DNA from: Paludibacteraceae bacterium
GTDB taxonomy: Bacteria; Bacteroidota; Bacteroidia; Bacteroidales; Paludibacteraceae
DNA: 64,000 bases
Direction: 5' to 3'
Assembly: GCA_017962085.1 (NCBI GenBank)
Contig: JAGCWA010000014.1
Coordinates: 1 to 64,000, forward strand
Positions 53,372-62,948 of this stretch are shown piece after piece. Positions within the stretch are counted from its first letter, which is position 1. The number at the start of each line of letters is the position of its first letter. The position numbers were made by a program, and so were the translations under genes. The notes under the pieces are model-generated. The model was not told the DNA's origin. It was given only the letters and a program-made list of their open reading frames with translations, and made no database searches.

Positions 53372-54130
53372 ATGAAAAAAACAATCATAATCATCACGGC
53401 ATTGGCGTTATGTTCCGCTTGTTACGGAAAAAGCGCGAAAAAAGAGATAGAGGAGATCGCACAAGCATTGAACATGGAGACTCCTTTTAACACGAGCAAT
53501 GGCATAGGATGGATATTGGACAGCGTCAGATACGATAAAAAAAGCAATATCTTCTCCTACTATTACTCCAGTCCGCTCATATACGACGATATCATGACAG
53601 CGAGTCTTAAGGACATAAGCAACGATGTCTACGCCCTCCAAATATGCTCCAACATGACGGAGCAAAACAAGGAAGCGGTCCTCTTCAAGAAAGCCGGGAC
53701 AAACCTCAGATTCATTTACAAGAAATCGACAGGAGAGGAAATTCGTACATACAACATAGAAAACAAAAACATTTTGAGGAAATACACGCAAGCGGAACTA
53801 AAAGAGGTTGACAAGCTGATCATGGTTGAAATTGCCCAAAACACAAACAGACGATGTCCATGGAACATAGACCCGTTCACCACAATGACAAGTTGTTACT
53901 TTGATGAAGAAAATTACATCATAACATACACCTACGCGGTTTCGTTAGGAAGCCAGAAAATCATGGACAGATTCGAGGAGAAGCAGAAAATACATATAGC
54001 GCAAAACATACGAAACAACAACAGCAACGAAGCCTCCTTCAAAAGGAACAATGTGACTTACAAATACAAGTATGTGTTCAATGAGAAAGAGACTCGTGAA
54101 ATAGTGATCAATCCTATCGATTACAAGTAG
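53372..54130 (+). CDS. Hypothetical lipoprotein with an internal duplication
   Basis: 252 residues. Lipoprotein signal peptide MKKTIIIITALALCSAC (lipobox LCSAC). The mature chain seems built from two related halves of about 100 residues: CPF/NxxNTS... LDSVRYDKKSNIFSYYY and later CPWNIDPFTT... SCYFDEENYIITYTY, each followed by a helix, then LRFIYKKSTGEEI or YKYVFNEKETREI. I recognise no family name. A DUF-type fold with paired domains, periplasmic or outer-membrane facing, is likely. Confidence 0.7.
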   Translation: MKKTIIIITALALCSACYGKSAKKEIEEIAQALNMETPFNTSNGIGWILDSVRYDKKSNIFSYYYSSPLIYDDIMTASLKDISNDVYALQICSNMTEQNKEAVLFKKAGTNLRFIYKKSTGEEIRTYNIENKNILRKYTQAELKEVDKLIMVEIAQNTNRRCPWNIDPFTTMTSCYFDEENYIITYTYAVSLGSQKIMDRFEEKQKIHIAQNIRNNNSNEASFKRNNVTYKYKYVFNEKETREIVINPIDYK

Positions 54131-54159
54131 GAGGAATATTGGCGCGCATTCGAGCACAA

Positions 54160-54194
54160 AAAGGGACGGCCGACCCTAAGGTTGACCGTCCCTT
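54160..54194. terminator. Bidirectional terminator between 53372 and floA
   Basis: AAAGGGACGGCCGACC / GGTTGACCGTCCCTTT with loop CTAA. Confidence 0.85.
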
Positions 54195-54215
54195 TCCATT
54201 GTGAGACGACACGAA

Positions 54216-55196
54216 TCACTTCTGCGAATCGCTGGATACTGGTCCACCTATAGAAGACCTCATGTTGGTATCCGCCTCGATATTCTTCATGCGATAATAA
54301 TCCATGATGCCCAAGTTTCCGTTTCTGAAAGCCTCGGCCATAGCCTTTGGAACTTCCGCCTCCGCCTCGATAACAAGCGCGCGGGCCTCTTGCGCCTTCG
54401 CCTTCATCTCCTGCTCTTGAGCGATAGCCATCGCACGGCGCTCCTCCGCCTTCGCTTGAGCGATGTTCTTGTCCGCCTGGGCCTGATCCATCTGCAACTG
54501 TGCACCGATGTTCTTACCCACGTCTATATCCGCAATATCGATGGAGAGAATCTCAAAGGCCGTACCTGCGTCCAATCCCTTGCTCAACACCACCTTGGAG
54601 ATGGAGTCCGGATTCTCCAACACCAGCTTGTGCGTCTCACTGGAACCAATGGAAGAGACAATACCCTCACCGACACGGGCCAAGACAGTCTCCTCGCCAG
54701 CACCACCGACCAGACGCTCGATGTTCGCGCGCACCGTCACACGGGCCTTAGCGATCAACTGGATACCATCCTTAGCGACAGCCGTCACAGGAGGCGTATC
54801 GATCACCTTAGGGTTTACGGACATCTGAACCGCCTCGAACACGTCACGACCCGCCAAATCGATAGCAGTAGCCTGCTTGAAGTCGATGGCGATGTTCGCC
54901 TTAGACGCGGAAACCAATGCGTGAACCACACGGACAATATTTCCACCCGCAAGATAGTGGGCCTCCAAATCATCCCTCGTAATAGTCTTCAAACCAGCCT
55001 TGTGGGCCTCAATCATACACTCCACGATCACGCGAGGAGGCACATTCCTCAGCCTCATCAGGAATAACTGGACCAAAGAAATTGAGACGCCGGACACCTT
55101 GGCATTGACCCACAGCAATACCGGCACATAGTGGAAGAGAATGCATAGCAGTATGAATGCCACTACCAGCAAAACAATTAAAAATACACCTGGCAT
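54216..55196 (-). CDS. floA: Flotillin-like protein FloA
   Basis: Membrane microdomain scaffold protein, 326 residues. One N-terminal membrane hairpin ([18 protein letters not shown]), then the PHB-like domain ([40 protein letters not shown]) and a flotillin region rich in Ala/Glu coiled coil ([20 protein letters not shown]). Matches the YqfA/FloA family at full length. In other species an NfeD-like gene precedes it; none is visible here, the upstream neighbour being ubiA after 58 bp. Confidence 0.95.
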   Translation of the reverse strand: MPGVFLIVLLVVAFILLCILFHYVPVLLWVNAKVSGVSISLVQLFLMRLRNVPPRVIVECMIEAHKAGLKTITRDDLEAHYLAGGNIVRVVHALVSASKANIAIDFKQATAIDLAGRDVFEAVQMSVNPKVIDTPPVTAVAKDGIQLIAKARVTVRANIERLVGGAGEETVLARVGEGIVSSIGSSETHKLVLENPDSISKVVLSKGLDAGTAFEILSIDIADIDVGKNIGAQLQMDQAQADKNIAQAKAEERRAMAIAQEQEMKAKAQEARALVIEAEAEVPKAMAEAFRNGNLGIMDYYRMKNIEADTNMRSSIGGPVSSDSQK

Positions 55197-55254
55197 AATA
55201 TAAACATTTAGTTAAACAATTAATAATCAACGAATAGACGGTCGCACAATTTGC

Positions 55255-56262
55255 TCAATCCGCATAACAATTGTAAAAGACGATGCTATATGCGACACTT
55301 AACAAGAGGATCGCCTGGGCGACATACGACACGTTCCGGTAATCCAACTGCACATTGGCCTTCGTCAGCAAGAAGTTAAGTCCGATGGACGGCACCAAAA
55401 TAGCGCACAAATAATAGCGGACGGAAGGCATTGGCTCATACGGCAACATACGGAAAACGACATGAGCGCACACTAAATTGATGAGCAATACCAGCACGAA
55501 GATGATGATCCTCGCGACCGTATGACCCAAAACGATTGGGAACGTATGGCACTCCAACTCACGCGCGCCCTTCTCCTCCTCAAAATCGGTAGCGATCTCG
55601 GAAACGAACGTCCACATGAAGACACAGAAGGCGAAAATCGCCACGATAGCTAGCAGATAACGGCTGAAGTCCACAATCTCAGGATGGGCGCCATATTTCA
55701 TCGACAGGAAAAAATTGAAGCAGACCACCACCAACATCGGCACTAACGCATTCAGCACAGACGCGAACAGGTTGCCCAATATAAAAATACGTTTATACGA
55801 GGAGGAGTAGAACCACATGATCCCCGCTATGATCAAGAACAACAGCACATAGGTGAAGGCCACGGAGAAGGGAGCATTCAGCTCCACCCACGCATAGATT
55901 CCGATAACAGCCCCCAACAAGGCGCCAATGACGGAGCATACGATGAATACGGTCATCGCGGAATGCTTGGAGATGGTCTTACCCACCAAATGGTTGATCG
56001 GATGGTTGATCTCGTCAATCTTCACGTCAAAATAGTCGTTGATGGCGTATCCTCCCGCAAAGGTGAAGACGGTAGCCATAATCAACAAGGCAAGCATGTG
56101 AGGAGAGAACACCTGCTCAGCGGGAATGCCCGCCACGTTCGACACAGGGGTAATCACTAAGTAATACATCGCCAACTGCACCAACGCTATCGCCACCAGA
56201 TAGGGCAGCCGCACCAACTTCATATAATCTTTCATACAATCCATAATTTGCACTTTCACCAA
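55255..56262 (-). CDS. UbiA-family prenyltransferase (geranylgeranylglycerol-phosphate transferase-like)
   Basis: Integral membrane prenyltransferase, about 330 residues, eight or nine hydrophobic segments. Both Asp-rich Mg-diphosphate motifs are visible: [16 protein letters not shown] (NDxxDxxxD) and [15 protein letters not shown] (DxxxxKG type). This short subgroup resembles DGGGP synthases. The acceptor cannot be assigned. The likely start is [16 protein letters not shown] at 56244, but the frame opens at 56262, overlapping kdsC by 7 bp. Confidence 0.85.
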   Translation of the reverse strand: MVKVQIMDCMKDYMKLVRLPYLVAIALVQLAMYYLVITPVSNVAGIPAEQVFSPHMLALLIMATVFTFAGGYAINDYFDVKIDEINHPINHLVGKTISKHSAMTVFIVCSVIGALLGAVIGIYAWVELNAPFSVAFTYVLLFLIIAGIMWFYSSSYKRIFILGNLFASVLNALVPMLVVVCFNFFLSMKYGAHPEIVDFSRYLLAIVAIFAFCVFMWTFVSEIATDFEEEKGARELECHTFPIVLGHTVARIIIFVLVLLINLVCAHVVFRMLPYEPMPSVRYYLCAILVPSIGLNFLLTKANVQLDYRNVSYVAQAILLLSVAYSIVFYNCYAD

Positions 56263-56777
56263 CCGAACGCCACATTATCGGACATCCAGTCTCCATTCGC
56301 CTTCATCACCTGCTCTATCACGTCGCGGGCACAACCCTCGCCTCCCCTCTTTGGGGAAATATAGCAAGCGATCTCCTTGATCTCCGGTGCCGCATCCGCA
56401 GGGCAGCAAGGGAACCCGCACTTCCGCATCACCGGGAAGTCTGGTATGTCGTCGCCCATGTAGAGCACCTCTTCAGGCTTCAGCCCATACTTGCGGACAA
56501 AATCGTCGAAGTCATGCATTTTGACGGCGGAGCCCATATAGACATCCTGGATGCCCAAGCCCTCGAACCGTTTCCTCACCGCCAGCGTGTTACCGCCTGT
56601 GATGATCGCCAGATGGTAGCCCTTCTTCACGGCCAGCTGCAACGCATAACCATCCTTGATGTTCACCATGCGCATCGGCTCGCCGCTCACGTGCAACGGC
56701 ACGCAATCCGAAGAGAGCACACCATCCACATCGAATGCCAACGCCTTTATTTTCGATAAATTAGCCTTAAAATCCAT
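56256..56777 (-). CDS. kdsC: HAD phosphatase, KdsC-like (KDO-8-phosphate phosphatase)
   Basis: 173 residues, HAD superfamily subclass without a cap, tetrameric in KdsC. Catalytic DxD in [13 protein letters not shown], motif II threonine in LAIITGGNT, motif III lysine and DD in [14 protein letters not shown]. These match 3-deoxy-manno-octulosonate-8-phosphate phosphatase (LPS core synthesis), though related nucleotide phosphatases look similar. It lies 4 bp from the DUF2520 gene. Confidence 0.88.
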   Translation of the reverse strand: MDFKANLSKIKALAFDVDGVLSSDCVPLHVSGEPMRMVNIKDGYALQLAVKKGYHLAIITGGNTLAVRKRFEGLGIQDVYMGSAVKMHDFDDFVRKYGLKPEEVLYMGDDIPDFPVMRKCGFPCCPADAAPEIKEIACYISPKRGGEGCARDVIEQVMKANGDWMSDNVAFGW

Positions 56778-56780
56778 ATT

Positions 56781-57608
56781 CTACAATGAGTCTTTAGAAT
56801 GCTTCAGCGACATCTCATGAATCGATTGGCTCACCAACGCATATATCTCCCTCTGCAACGGGTCCTCGATCCTTTCCTTCTGCGCCTCGATCACATTCAG
56901 GTCGTAGCGCACGGCAGGACCCGTCTGCGCCTCAACAGGAGGCAGTGAATGGATCTTGCTGGACGTCTCGTCTATCAAAGGCAACAAGACCTCGAAAGGA
57001 AGCCCCAGTTTAGCCAATTGTTCGCTGGCGATCGAGTACATGTGGTTGCTGAAATTAGAGGCGAATACCGCCGCCAAATGCAACTGCTTGCGTCCCTCCG
57101 TATCCAAGGGCATGACCGTGTTCGAGATATGTCTCGCCACATCCAGTAGAAGGTCCATCATCCTAGGTGTGGTCGCCTCCACGAAGACGGGTATCTTCGA
57201 AAAATCGACCGGTTTCGCCTTGGAGAAAGATTGCATCGGATACAATACCCCGCCCTCGTCGGTGAACTCCGAAAGCAGCCCGAGGGGCATACTTCCAGCC
57301 GTGTGCACGATAGTTTTCCCTTTCAGGGGAGTCTTGCGCAAGACGTCCACCAAGACAGAGTCCTTCAAGGCGCAGATATAGAGATCCGCCGAGAGCGTCA
57401 GTCGGGAGAGATCCGTCGTGTAGGGAGCATCTCCCACCAAACTGGAAAGAGCGGTCGCCGACTCCACCGTCCTACTGAACAACTGGACGATCGGATACCC
57501 CGCATGATACAAAGCCTGAACAAGATGGGTGCCCAAATTACCACATCCGAGCACACAGACAGAAGGAAGAACCTCCTTACAATCCGAACCATTCGTCACA
57601 TCCGCCAT
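56781..57608 (-). CDS. Rossmann-fold DUF2520 family protein
   Basis: 275 residues. The N-terminal NAD(P)-binding fold (SVCVLGCGNLGTHLVQALY, GxGNxG) is followed by an all-helical DUF2520 domain (AVFASNFSNHMYSIASEQLA). It resembles ketopantoate reductase or pyrroline-5-carboxylate reductase-like enzymes, but the substrate is unknown. In many Bacteroidetes it precedes kdsC, as here. First gene of the DUF2520-kdsC-ubiA unit. Confidence 0.88.
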   Translation of the reverse strand: MADVTNGSDCKEVLPSVCVLGCGNLGTHLVQALYHAGYPIVQLFSRTVESATALSSLVGDAPYTTDLSRLTLSADLYICALKDSVLVDVLRKTPLKGKTIVHTAGSMPLGLLSEFTDEGGVLYPMQSFSKAKPVDFSKIPVFVEATTPRMMDLLLDVARHISNTVMPLDTEGRKQLHLAAVFASNFSNHMYSIASEQLAKLGLPFEVLLPLIDETSSKIHSLPPVEAQTGPAVRYDLNVIEAQKERIEDPLQREIYALVSQSIHEMSLKHSKDSL

Positions 57609-57692
57609 TCTTCTCTATGATTTTCATCCTATAATTTTCCAGGCGACTACCCCACCTTAGGGAGGAGATAGCCCACCCTCAGAGAATACACA

Positions 57693-58223
57693 CTAAAAAC
57701 TGTTCTTATGAATGCGATCCAATTTCAGTTTCGCCTCGTCGAAAGGATTCTTCTCCTCTCCCTTGTAGCCCACACCGATGATGCACTCCACGCTTAGGTT
57801 CTCAGGAGCATTTATCAAGCCACGGATATAGGCATCCGACGTCAGGTCGCCCGCCTCAGTCTTCTTTCTGTTGCGCACCTGCACCCAGCAAGAGCCCAGA
57901 CCCAAATCCTCAGCCTGCAACTGCATGTATGCGGCGGCGATGGAAGCGTCCTCGGTCCACACGTTGCTCAGCGTCGTATCGGCCAAGACAACAATGGCGG
58001 CAGGTGCGCCCTCCAAGAATTTAGAGCCCATCTCACGGCAAACAGACAACTTCGTCAACGTCTCCTTGTCGTCCACAACGACGAAATGCCACGGTTGACA
58101 ACGCTTGGAAGAGGGAGCCATCAACGCAGCCTTCACGATGGCCTGCAATTGCTCGTCCTCCACCTTCCTATCTTCGTATTTACGAATACTTCTTCTTTTC
58201 CTAACTAAATCGATAAATGCCAT
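57693..58223 (-). CDS. Nitroreductase family protein
   Basis: FMN-dependent NAD(P)H oxidoreductase, 176 residues. N-terminal FMN-binding RKRRSIRKYEDRKVEDEQL and the dimer and FMN contacts MAPSSKRCQPWHFVVVDD, then GLGSCWVQVRNR with the C-terminal GVGYKGEEKNPF are typical. Substrate unknown. It stands alone with its own promoter. Confidence 0.93.
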   Translation of the reverse strand: MAFIDLVRKRRSIRKYEDRKVEDEQLQAIVKAALMAPSSKRCQPWHFVVVDDKETLTKLSVCREMGSKFLEGAPAAIVVLADTTLSNVWTEDASIAAAYMQLQAEDLGLGSCWVQVRNRKKTEAGDLTSDAYIRGLINAPENLSVECIIGVGYKGEEKNPFDEAKLKLDRIHKNSF

Positions 58224-58246
58224 ATTCTACTAAATGTTTCACGAAA

Positions 58247-58254
58247 CAAACTTA
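58247..58254 (-). promoter_or_regulatory. -7 box for the nitroreductase gene
   Basis: Minus strand TAAGTTTG, 24 bp before the start at 58223. Confidence 0.55.
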
Positions 58255-58470
58255 ATAAAATTTTAAGAATTTCGGTAGTTAAATTATTAAAAAAAGACGC
58301 ACCCTTGGCACGCCCCCACAACCGATTCACGGAGGAAACATATAATTTGTCATTGGGCGGAACAAACAACAAGGGATGTCAATCCATCAAACAACAGGAG
58401 AACTCTTTTCAGTTCGTTTTTCAGTTCATTATTTCCATGCGGTAGACAACCACTATTTATGTTTTGAGAA

Positions 58471-59022
58471 TCAATTATAGAGCAGCAATTTCCACTGGGA
58501 AGAAGAGTGGATAGGTTCTTCTTTTAGCATCTGCCGTAAGTCCTGCATAAACTGATTATACTCCCTCTTAAAACAGATATGTACAAACAGTTTCGTAAAT
58601 ATAATGGATAGAAGACACACACACCACACAATGAAAGGGACAGAGGAAACACCTTCGGCACAAATACCAACGGCAAGAAGGAGGAATACCGCAAAGACAA
58701 CAAAACCCACGAATAAGCGAGACCCAACGCCATAGAAACATTCCACGACAAGCTGATCGGAGGAAGAATTGAATATACGGACATTCATTGAGGACGGACG
58801 TGTAAAAGGGAACAAGAAACGCAAACAAAGAGACTTCCCTTTCACTTCCCCACCAAGTTGCATGGTGTCCGTGTTCCAATAACAGCGATAACGCTTCCTC
58901 TTTGTGAAAGAATCATAATACGTAAGGTTGTCAAAACAGTCCGCAATCAGTTCCAAATCGCCCGAAAGATAAACCGTCTTATAATAATTCTTCAAAAAAT
59001 CTTTTAACATTCCACTAAACAC
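58471..59022 (-). CDS. Hypothetical membrane protein
   Basis: 183 residues (or 179 from the second Met). A soluble beta-rich N-terminal half (SGDLELIADCFDNLTYYDSF) precedes two hydrophobic segments near 105-125 and 127-147 (LFVGFVVFAVFLLLAVGICA, VPFIVWCVCLLSIIFT), then a basic tail with LRQMLKEEPIHSSSQ. Family not recognised. It starts 18 bp after the pgeF start region (which follows in the same orientation downstream). Confidence 0.65.
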   Translation of the reverse strand: MFSGMLKDFLKNYYKTVYLSGDLELIADCFDNLTYYDSFTKRKRYRCYWNTDTMQLGGEVKGKSLCLRFLFPFTRPSSMNVRIFNSSSDQLVVECFYGVGSRLFVGFVVFAVFLLLAVGICAEGVSSVPFIVWCVCLLSIIFTKLFVHICFKREYNQFMQDLRQMLKEEPIHSSSQWKLLLYN

Positions 59023-59037
59023 AACTTCACAAAAAAA

Positions 59038-59056
59038 TTCTTAATTCTTAATTCTC
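59038..59056. repeat. TTAATTC minisatellite at the pgeF 3' end
   Basis: TTCTTAATTCTTAATTCTCA, two to three units of the TTAATTC/TTAACTC family. The array covers the end of the pgeF coding region. Confidence 0.4.
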
Positions 59057-59820
59057 ATGATTCCCGCCACCATCCGTCCGCAAGCGAATCCGTCACGTCT
59101 GGCGGAGAAATAGCGCGGATCCGAGAAGGTACAGTCCGGATGTGTCCATATACGTGTGTCCTGCAAGCCCAATGCCAGCAATCTGGCACGCACCGCCCCA
59201 CGGAGATTGATATGGGGCTTAGGATACCCTTCGCGCACCAGTATGCCAGACATTTCTTTTTCGGAGAAGAGTGAGCGGAAACGTTCCACCACCTCCTCGC
59301 CCACCTCGAAACGAGGGGTTGATATGGAGGGCCATATCTCAGCGTATAGGTCAGAGGAAGCCACGGAGGAGATTTCGCGCATACGCCGCACCGTTTCACC
59401 CAGGACATCAGAGACGATGCCTTTCCATCCCGCATGCGCGGCCGCGATGATAGTTCCCTTTCCGTCGAACAGCAGAACCGGCACACAATCCGCCACCGTC
59501 ACACCCAGACAAATATTCCGGCACGTCGTGACCAAAGCGTCGCATTTGAATAACTCGTCACGCTCAGCCATCGGTACCCGCAGGGAGTCGTGGTCTATCA
59601 TCATCACTCGGTTGCCATGCACTTCGTTCGGCACGATGAGGTTCTCCGGCGGGATGCCTAACACCCCGCAAAGAAGAGAACGGTTGGCGTCCACGTTGGA
59701 ACGCTCATCACCCGAAAAGTAGCCAAGATTGAACGAAGCGAAACACCCTTGGCTCACACCTCCCTCACGGTCCGTGAAGAAGGTGGTCACCTCGCCATTT
59801 TTCCTGCCGTCAGCTATCAT
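59041..59820 (-). CDS. pgeF: Laccase-domain protein (PgeF/YfiH family, purine nucleoside phosphorylase-like)
   Basis: 259 residues. The family metal site is visible: LIVPNEVHGNRVMMID (His), VTVADCVPVLLFDGK (Cys) and AAAHAGWKGIVSDVL (His). Homologues act on purine nucleosides or edit misincorporated serine in peptidoglycan precursors; sequence does not decide between these. It lies 16 bp downstream of the GLUG-type lipoprotein gene. Confidence 0.9.
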   Translation of the reverse strand: MIADGRKNGEVTTFFTDREGGVSQGCFASFNLGYFSGDERSNVDANRSLLCGVLGIPPENLIVPNEVHGNRVMMIDHDSLRVPMAERDELFKCDALVTTCRNICLGVTVADCVPVLLFDGKGTIIAAAHAGWKGIVSDVLGETVRRMREISSVASSDLYAEIWPSISTPRFEVGEEVVERFRSLFSEKEMSGILVREGYPKPHINLRGAVRARLLALGLQDTRIWTHPDCTFSDPRYFSARRDGFACGRMVAGIMRIKN

Positions 59821-59835
59821 TCAGACCTCCCGCAA

Positions 59836-61077
59836 TCACCAGAACCTGATTGTCTTATCCACCGTTTTCCAAGGCATCATCGAGATGGAGCAGTTACCGA
59901 AGAGGGTATGCACCTTCACCTCACCCACCTCGTCCACTTGCTTGTTCAAGTAGTTACGGATGGTGGTACACATGGTGGCGTAGTTAGCAGGTTGTCCGCC
60001 CAGTCCGTCGGACAATTGGGACCTCTCAGGACCATAGTAGCAGTCTGTCACCTTGCAGTTGCCGGTGGACCATCCACAGATGGCGCCCACATACTCCTTC
60101 TTGACAGGCTTAACCGGACCGGTGGAGATGCAGTTGAGCAGCTCAGCCTTGTTGTTGCCGATCAGTTTGCCGCAGATACCACCCACGGAGCTGATTCCGC
60201 CCTCTACTTCCCCGTCGTTGAGACAGTTATAGACGAGAGAGTAGTTTTGACCGCAGATGCCGCCAAGACCCTCATCCGGGAATCCGCTTCTCACCTTGCC
60301 ATGGTTCATACAGTTGATGATCAGTTGTTCATTCACGCAAACGACACCACCTGCGGAAGCGTTGGATACGCCCACCACCTCGCCAGAGTTTTCGCACTCG
60401 GTAAGAACGCCCATTTTATTAAAGGCGCAGATACCAGCGGAGGCCTCTTCGCCTCGGATCGTCGCTTGATTGTAGCATTTCTTGATCAGGCCATAATTGT
60501 AGGCGCAGATACCAGCCACATCGCTCGCACCGGTCACTTCACCCGAAAGTGCGGTACAACCGAACAACTCGCCTTGTGAATAGGCGCAAATCGCGGCGGT
60601 TCCTCTTCCCGCATCTATGTCCAGATGGGAGAATATCACGTTCTCCACGACCCCGGATGGGCCCAACATCCCGACAAACGCGGCGCCATCGTTGTTCTCG
60701 CCCACCAGACGCAGGCCGATGATCTTATGTCCATTTCCATTGAACACACCGTTATATGCGGAGGCGAAACGCTCACTTGCATTCATGGATGCATTATCCA
60801 TCACACGGGCGATCGGCGTCCAATCCCTGCGAGATATGTCGATGTCGTTCATCAACCTCGCGTTCAGGCTACGCTCTCCTTTGTTCACTCTCTCTGCGAA
60901 AGAGAACAACTCCTCAGCATTCGTGATCTTGCAATGATAGAACACCTCTTGAGGAACATCGCTATTTCTTTTACCCATGCCCTCACCGAGAGCATTATCG
61001 TTGTCATCCTTACAGGAATAGAAGGATGCAACAACACCCAACATCAATATAGGAAGTATAAATCTATTCGTTTTCAT
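59836..61077 (-). CDS. GLUG-like repeat lipoprotein
   Basis: 413 residues from ATG 61077. Lipoprotein signal peptide ending in SFYSC (ILPILMLGVVASFYSC). A short domain (TNAEELFSFAERVNKGERS, NDIDISRRDWTPIA) leads to an array of about seven right-handed beta-helix repeats with the pattern GGICG/AGICAYN...CxNxGxV (GIVEN; for example VGGICGKLIGNNKAELLNCI), as in GLUG-motif surface proteins. The mature end is CSISMMPWKTVDKT. Surface-exposed role likely; ligand unknown. Confidence 0.78.
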   Translation of the reverse strand: MKTNRFILPILMLGVVASFYSCKDDNDNALGEGMGKRNSDVPQEVFYHCKITNAEELFSFAERVNKGERSLNARLMNDIDISRRDWTPIARVMDNASMNASERFASAYNGVFNGNGHKIIGLRLVGENNDGAAFVGMLGPSGVVENVIFSHLDIDAGRGTAAICAYSQGELFGCTALSGEVTGASDVAGICAYNYGLIKKCYNQATIRGEEASAGICAFNKMGVLTECENSGEVVGVSNASAGGVVCVNEQLIINCMNHGKVRSGFPDEGLGGICGQNYSLVYNCLNDGEVEGGISSVGGICGKLIGNNKAELLNCISTGPVKPVKKEYVGAICGWSTGNCKVTDCYYGPERSQLSDGLGGQPANYATMCTTIRNYLNKQVDEVGEVKVHTLFGNCSISMMPWKTVDKTIRFW

Positions 61078-61095
61078 AAGCCAATCTCCTTTCAC

Positions 61096-61444
61096 AATCT
61101 TTAGGAATTACACATACCTTACAAATTTGTCATCCTCTACCGTTACTCATCAACACCCATCTTCATATATACATCTTAAGTACAACCATCTTTTTTACAT
61201 CTAATATCTGCTTCTCATCTATCACGTTTAACTAACGCTTTATATAAATATAGTTTAATTTTTTGAAACTGCAAAATTTTCGAGGGATTTTTTTATTTCA
61301 GGGCTGATATTCCTTTATTCTGGGAACGTTTTCGATAATGCATATAGCAACAAGAAGATAAAATATAAATATAAGAATATACATCTGTTCAAAATAGAAT
61401 TGCTACATTTGTGAAATCTATTATAACTACAATTCACAACTAAA
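61096..61444. other. AT-rich divergent intergenic region
   Basis: No gene seen. It contains the plus-strand -7 box at 61404. No clear box was found for the minus-strand lipoprotein. Confidence 0.55.
61404..61411 (+). promoter_or_regulatory. -7 box for the Cys-repeat secreted protein
   Basis: TACATTTG, exact TAnnTTTG, 34 bp before ATG 61445. Confidence 0.6.
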
Positions 61445-62938
61445 ATGTACAAGAAATTAATAAGCCTTATTATTCTACTGCAATGCGCTACTAGCACCCT
61501 TTTCGCAGCCAACTACATGACTTTCACCGCAGAAGACTACATGTGTTCGTTCAAAATAGAAAACCACGGAGGAAACGACCCCGACATACAATACTCACAG
61601 GACGATGGAGAGACATGGGATAAACTTAGCGATGGGGTTATAATCTATTTGCCCCAAATAGGGGATAAAGTATTATTGAAAGGTAATAACCCTGGTGGTT
61701 TTAATCAGAATTTGGATGTGTATACATCGTTTGTCTTAGAAAAACCCATTGCCGCCAGTGGAAGTATAATGAGTCTGATTGACGGTGAAGGAGAGAGTCT
61801 AGTGATTCCCAATTCGCATTGTTTTTGCGAACTATTCGATGATTGCTCAGACTTGACGAAAGCGCCGGAACTGCCCGCCACAACACTGACTGACCATTGC
61901 TACTACGGCTTGTTCAATTTTTGCCGCAATCTGCGACAAGCGCCAGAACTGCCGGCCGAGCAATTAGCCCCAGGTTGCTACGGATCAATGTTCTTTGGCT
62001 GTTATGAACTAGAATCTGCGCCAGAACTGCCGGCCACACATTTAGCTTACGATTGTTACAGTTACATGTTTGAAGCTTGCTCTACTTTGACAAAAGCGCC
62101 CAAATTACCTGCCATGGAGCTGGCACCCTCCTGTTACGAGAGCATGTTCGCAAGTTGTGCCAATTTAAAAGAGGCACCTGAACTGCCCGCCACGACATTG
62201 GCGTCTGATTGCTACATACTAATGTTTGCCGAATGTGACAGCTTGAAGCAAGCACCAGCGCTACCTGCCACAGAATTAGCCTTTCAATGCTATTGGGGAA
62301 TGTTTTCTCACTGTACAGGTCTAACACAAGCGCCCCGATTGCCTGCCAGGAAAATGGAGTATGGTTGCTACGGAAACATGTTCTATTCTTGCACCAGTCT
62401 GACCCAAGCGCCGGAACTGCCCGCCACCCAAATGGCACAATATTGCTACGAACAAATGTTCATGTGTTGCAGTAGCTTGACAAAGGCGCCAGACTTACCT
62501 GCCTCAAATCCATACGACGCTTGCTATACAGACATGTTCCGTTTATGTCCCAACCTATCCTCTATCTTGGTGAACTTTTCGGGATGGGATAATACAGCAA
62601 CGATTTCATGGGTGTTAGATGTCGCTCCAACCGGCACATTCTACTGTCCAAGCGCATTGCCAGAAGAATATGGAATCAGCAGAATTCCAGAAGGTTGGGA
62701 CGTGGTACATATAGATGTGGGAGTTGACGGAATCGACGCCGACGCGCCATGGTCGATTCACACTTCAGATCTTACTATCTTTGTCACCGGAGCCCAAACG
62801 GACGTGGAGGTGTATAACCTCACAGGCTCACTTATAGTGAAGGAGAAAGCCAACAAAGAAGAAACGAAACTGACCATGAGTCATAAAGGTGTCTATATCG
62901 TTAAGATCGGCAACAAGAGTCAAAAGGTAGAATTATAA
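61445..62938 (+). CDS. Secreted protein with 26-residue Cys repeats and a type IX-like C-terminal tail
   Basis: 497 residues. Signal peptide MYKKLISLIILLQCATSTLF. A 100-residue N-terminal domain is followed by ten 26-residue repeats (residues about 114-373) of pattern APELPAxxLxxxCYxxMFxxCxxLxx, each with two cysteines. A spacer follows, then a C-terminal domain (VDVEVYNLTGSLIVKEK, MSHKGVYIVKIGNKSQKVEL) like the Por/type IX secretion sorting domain. The repeat is related in style to TpLRR repeats. Own promoter; the phosphatase gene follows after 10 bp. Confidence 0.85.
   Translation: MYKKLISLIILLQCATSTLFAANYMTFTAEDYMCSFKIENHGGNDPDIQYSQDDGETWDKLSDGVIIYLPQIGDKVLLKGNNPGGFNQNLDVYTSFVLEKPIAASGSIMSLIDGEGESLVIPNSHCFCELFDDCSDLTKAPELPATTLTDHCYYGLFNFCRNLRQAPELPAEQLAPGCYGSMFFGCYELESAPELPATHLAYDCYSYMFEACSTLTKAPKLPAMELAPSCYESMFASCANLKEAPELPATTLASDCYILMFAECDSLKQAPALPATELAFQCYWGMFSHCTGLTQAPRLPARKMEYGCYGNMFYSCTSLTQAPELPATQMAQYCYEQMFMCCSSLTKAPDLPASNPYDACYTDMFRLCPNLSSILVNFSGWDNTATISWVLDVAPTGTFYCPSALPEEYGISRIPEGWDVVHIDVGVDGIDADAPWSIHTSDLTIFVTGAQTDVEVYNLTGSLIVKEKANKEETKLTMSHKGVYIVKIGNKSQKVEL
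61784..62563 (+). repeat. Ten tandem 78-bp coding repeats
   Basis: Nine clear 78-bp units from 61862 to 62563 and a degenerate one before them (61784-61861), encoding the 26-residue motif. Units differ at the DNA level, so the array is old rather than freshly amplified. Confidence 0.85.
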
Positions 62939-62948
62939 ATATAAAAAG

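Noticed and set aside
54201-55067. A 288-codon plus-strand frame opposite floA
   Set aside because: Translation is Arg/His/Leu-rich with no fold; floA on the other strand is full length.
59749-60579. A 276-codon plus-strand frame opposite the pgeF start and the GLUG-like lipoprotein
   Set aside because: Antisense shadow crossing two real genes, with no promoter or family match.
61784-62563. A CRISPR-like array, because of regular 78-bp repeats
   Set aside because: The repeats are in frame, coding and diverged, with no identical repeat-spacer structure; no cas genes.
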